DNA of 13,334 bases from Actinomycetota bacterium (GTDB lineage: Bacteria > Actinomycetota > Aquicultoria > Aquicultorales > Aquicultoraceae), in NCBI GenBank assembly GCA_030017355.1, contig JASEIR010000029.1, forward strand, positions 2,911-16,244, written 5' to 3'. Under the pieces are notes generated by a model. It was not told the origin of the DNA, ran no database searches, and saw nothing but the letters and a program-made list of their open reading frames with translations. Numbering within the stretch: the first letter of the stretch is position 1; each line of letters starts with the position of its first letter. Below are positions 13,082-13,334 of this stretch, piece after piece. The translations under genes were made by a program, and so were the position numbers.

Positions 13082-13334
13082 ATGGCCAAAGCTAAGTTCG
13101 AAAGAACCAAACCTCACATGAATATTGGAACAATTGGTCACGTAGACCACGGCAAGACCACCCTTACTGCTGCAATCACAAAAGTCCTAGCAGAGAAAGG
13201 AAAAGCCGAGTTTCGCTCATTTGACTCAATCGATAATGCACCAGAAGAGCGTGAAAGAGGCATCACCATTGCTATTGCCCATGTTGAGTATGAGACTGAC
13301 AAAAGACACTATGCTCACGTAGACTGCCCAGGAC
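13082..13334 (+). CDS. tuf: elongation factor Tu, partial (N-terminal 84 residues)
   Basis: EF-Tu is the GTPase that delivers aminoacyl-tRNA to the ribosomal A site. Only the first 84 codons are in the window; the gene runs off the 3' end. Visible motifs are the P-loop GHVDHGKT (19-26), the switch I stretch RGITIAIAHVEYET with T62 as the Mg2+-sensing threonine, and the start of the G3 motif, DCPG (81-84), exactly as expected for EF-Tu. The IAHVEY wording resembles actinobacterial EF-Tu. The start is ATG with GGGAGGA (13066-13072) 9 bases upstream; the N-terminus MAKAKFERTKPHMNIGTIG is typical. It is the fourth gene of the str group, following fusA after 111 bases that hold short direct repeats. 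Confidence 0.98.
   Translation, partial: MAKAKFERTKPHMNIGTIGHVDHGKTTLTAAITKVLAEKGKAEFRSFDSIDNAPEERERGITIAIAHVEYETDKRHYAHVDCPG

Noticed and set aside
1..13334. Search for mobile elements, CRISPR arrays, tRNA or rRNA genes, or a new accessory system
   Set aside because: All long open frames on the + strand are intact housekeeping genes, spacers are under 300 bases, and no terminal inverted repeats, spacer-repeat arrays or tRNA-like cloverleafs were seen.

Overview
This window is a core information-processing cluster from a bacterium, most likely a deep-branching, moderate-GC member of the Actinomycetota. Three things point that way. RpoC (beta') carries the long helical insertion after the N-terminal zinc ribbon (about residues 142-240) known from actinobacterial beta'. 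RpoB has actinobacterial-type sequence around the rifampicin pocket and lacks the large proteobacterial insertions. EF-Tu reads RGITIAIAHVEYET around switch I, close to actinobacterial versions. Base composition is by eye in the mid-40s % GC, well below typical Streptomyces or Mycobacterium. Class or genus cannot be fixed from the sequence alone; lineages such as Aquicultoria or Coriobacteriia-like groups are only a guess.

Layout, all on the + strand: (rplK end?) - L1-binding leader - rplA - promoter - L10 leader with attenuator - rplJ - rplL - terminator - promoter - rpoB - rpoC - hairpin - rpsL - rpsG - fusA - tuf (cut by the window end). The ribosomal stalk genes (L1, L10, L7/L12), the two large RNA polymerase subunits and the 'str' group (S12, S7, EF-G, EF-Tu) form one continuous block. 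No gene is inserted between rpoC and rpsL, where Firmicutes often have an L7Ae-family gene.

The regulatory picture is clear for a housekeeping region. The spacer before rplA holds an RNA mimic of the 23S rRNA L1-binding site, right next to the rplA ribosome binding site. The rplJ-rplL unit has its own extended -10 promoter, an L10-type leader, and a perfect 11-bp terminator that competes with a perfect 9-bp antiterminator. After rplL comes a perfect 14-bp hairpin, then a TTGACA-17-TATGCT promoter (extended -10) just before rpoB, so rpoBC can be transcribed apart from rplJL. rpoB, rpoC and rpsL all appear to start with TTG behind good ribosome binding sites. The str-operon spacers hold short repeats: seven AGAAACN heptamers before fusA, and a duplicated TTTGGGTCT with a shared complement before tuf.

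I see no mobile element, CRISPR array, tRNA or rRNA gene, pseudogene or new defence or metabolic system. Every gene is an intact housekeeping gene except for truncation at the window edges. The points worth a second look are the leaders, spacers and start codons. No gene-free stretch exceeds 300 bases; the longest (868-1156) holds a hairpin, a promoter and the L10 leader.
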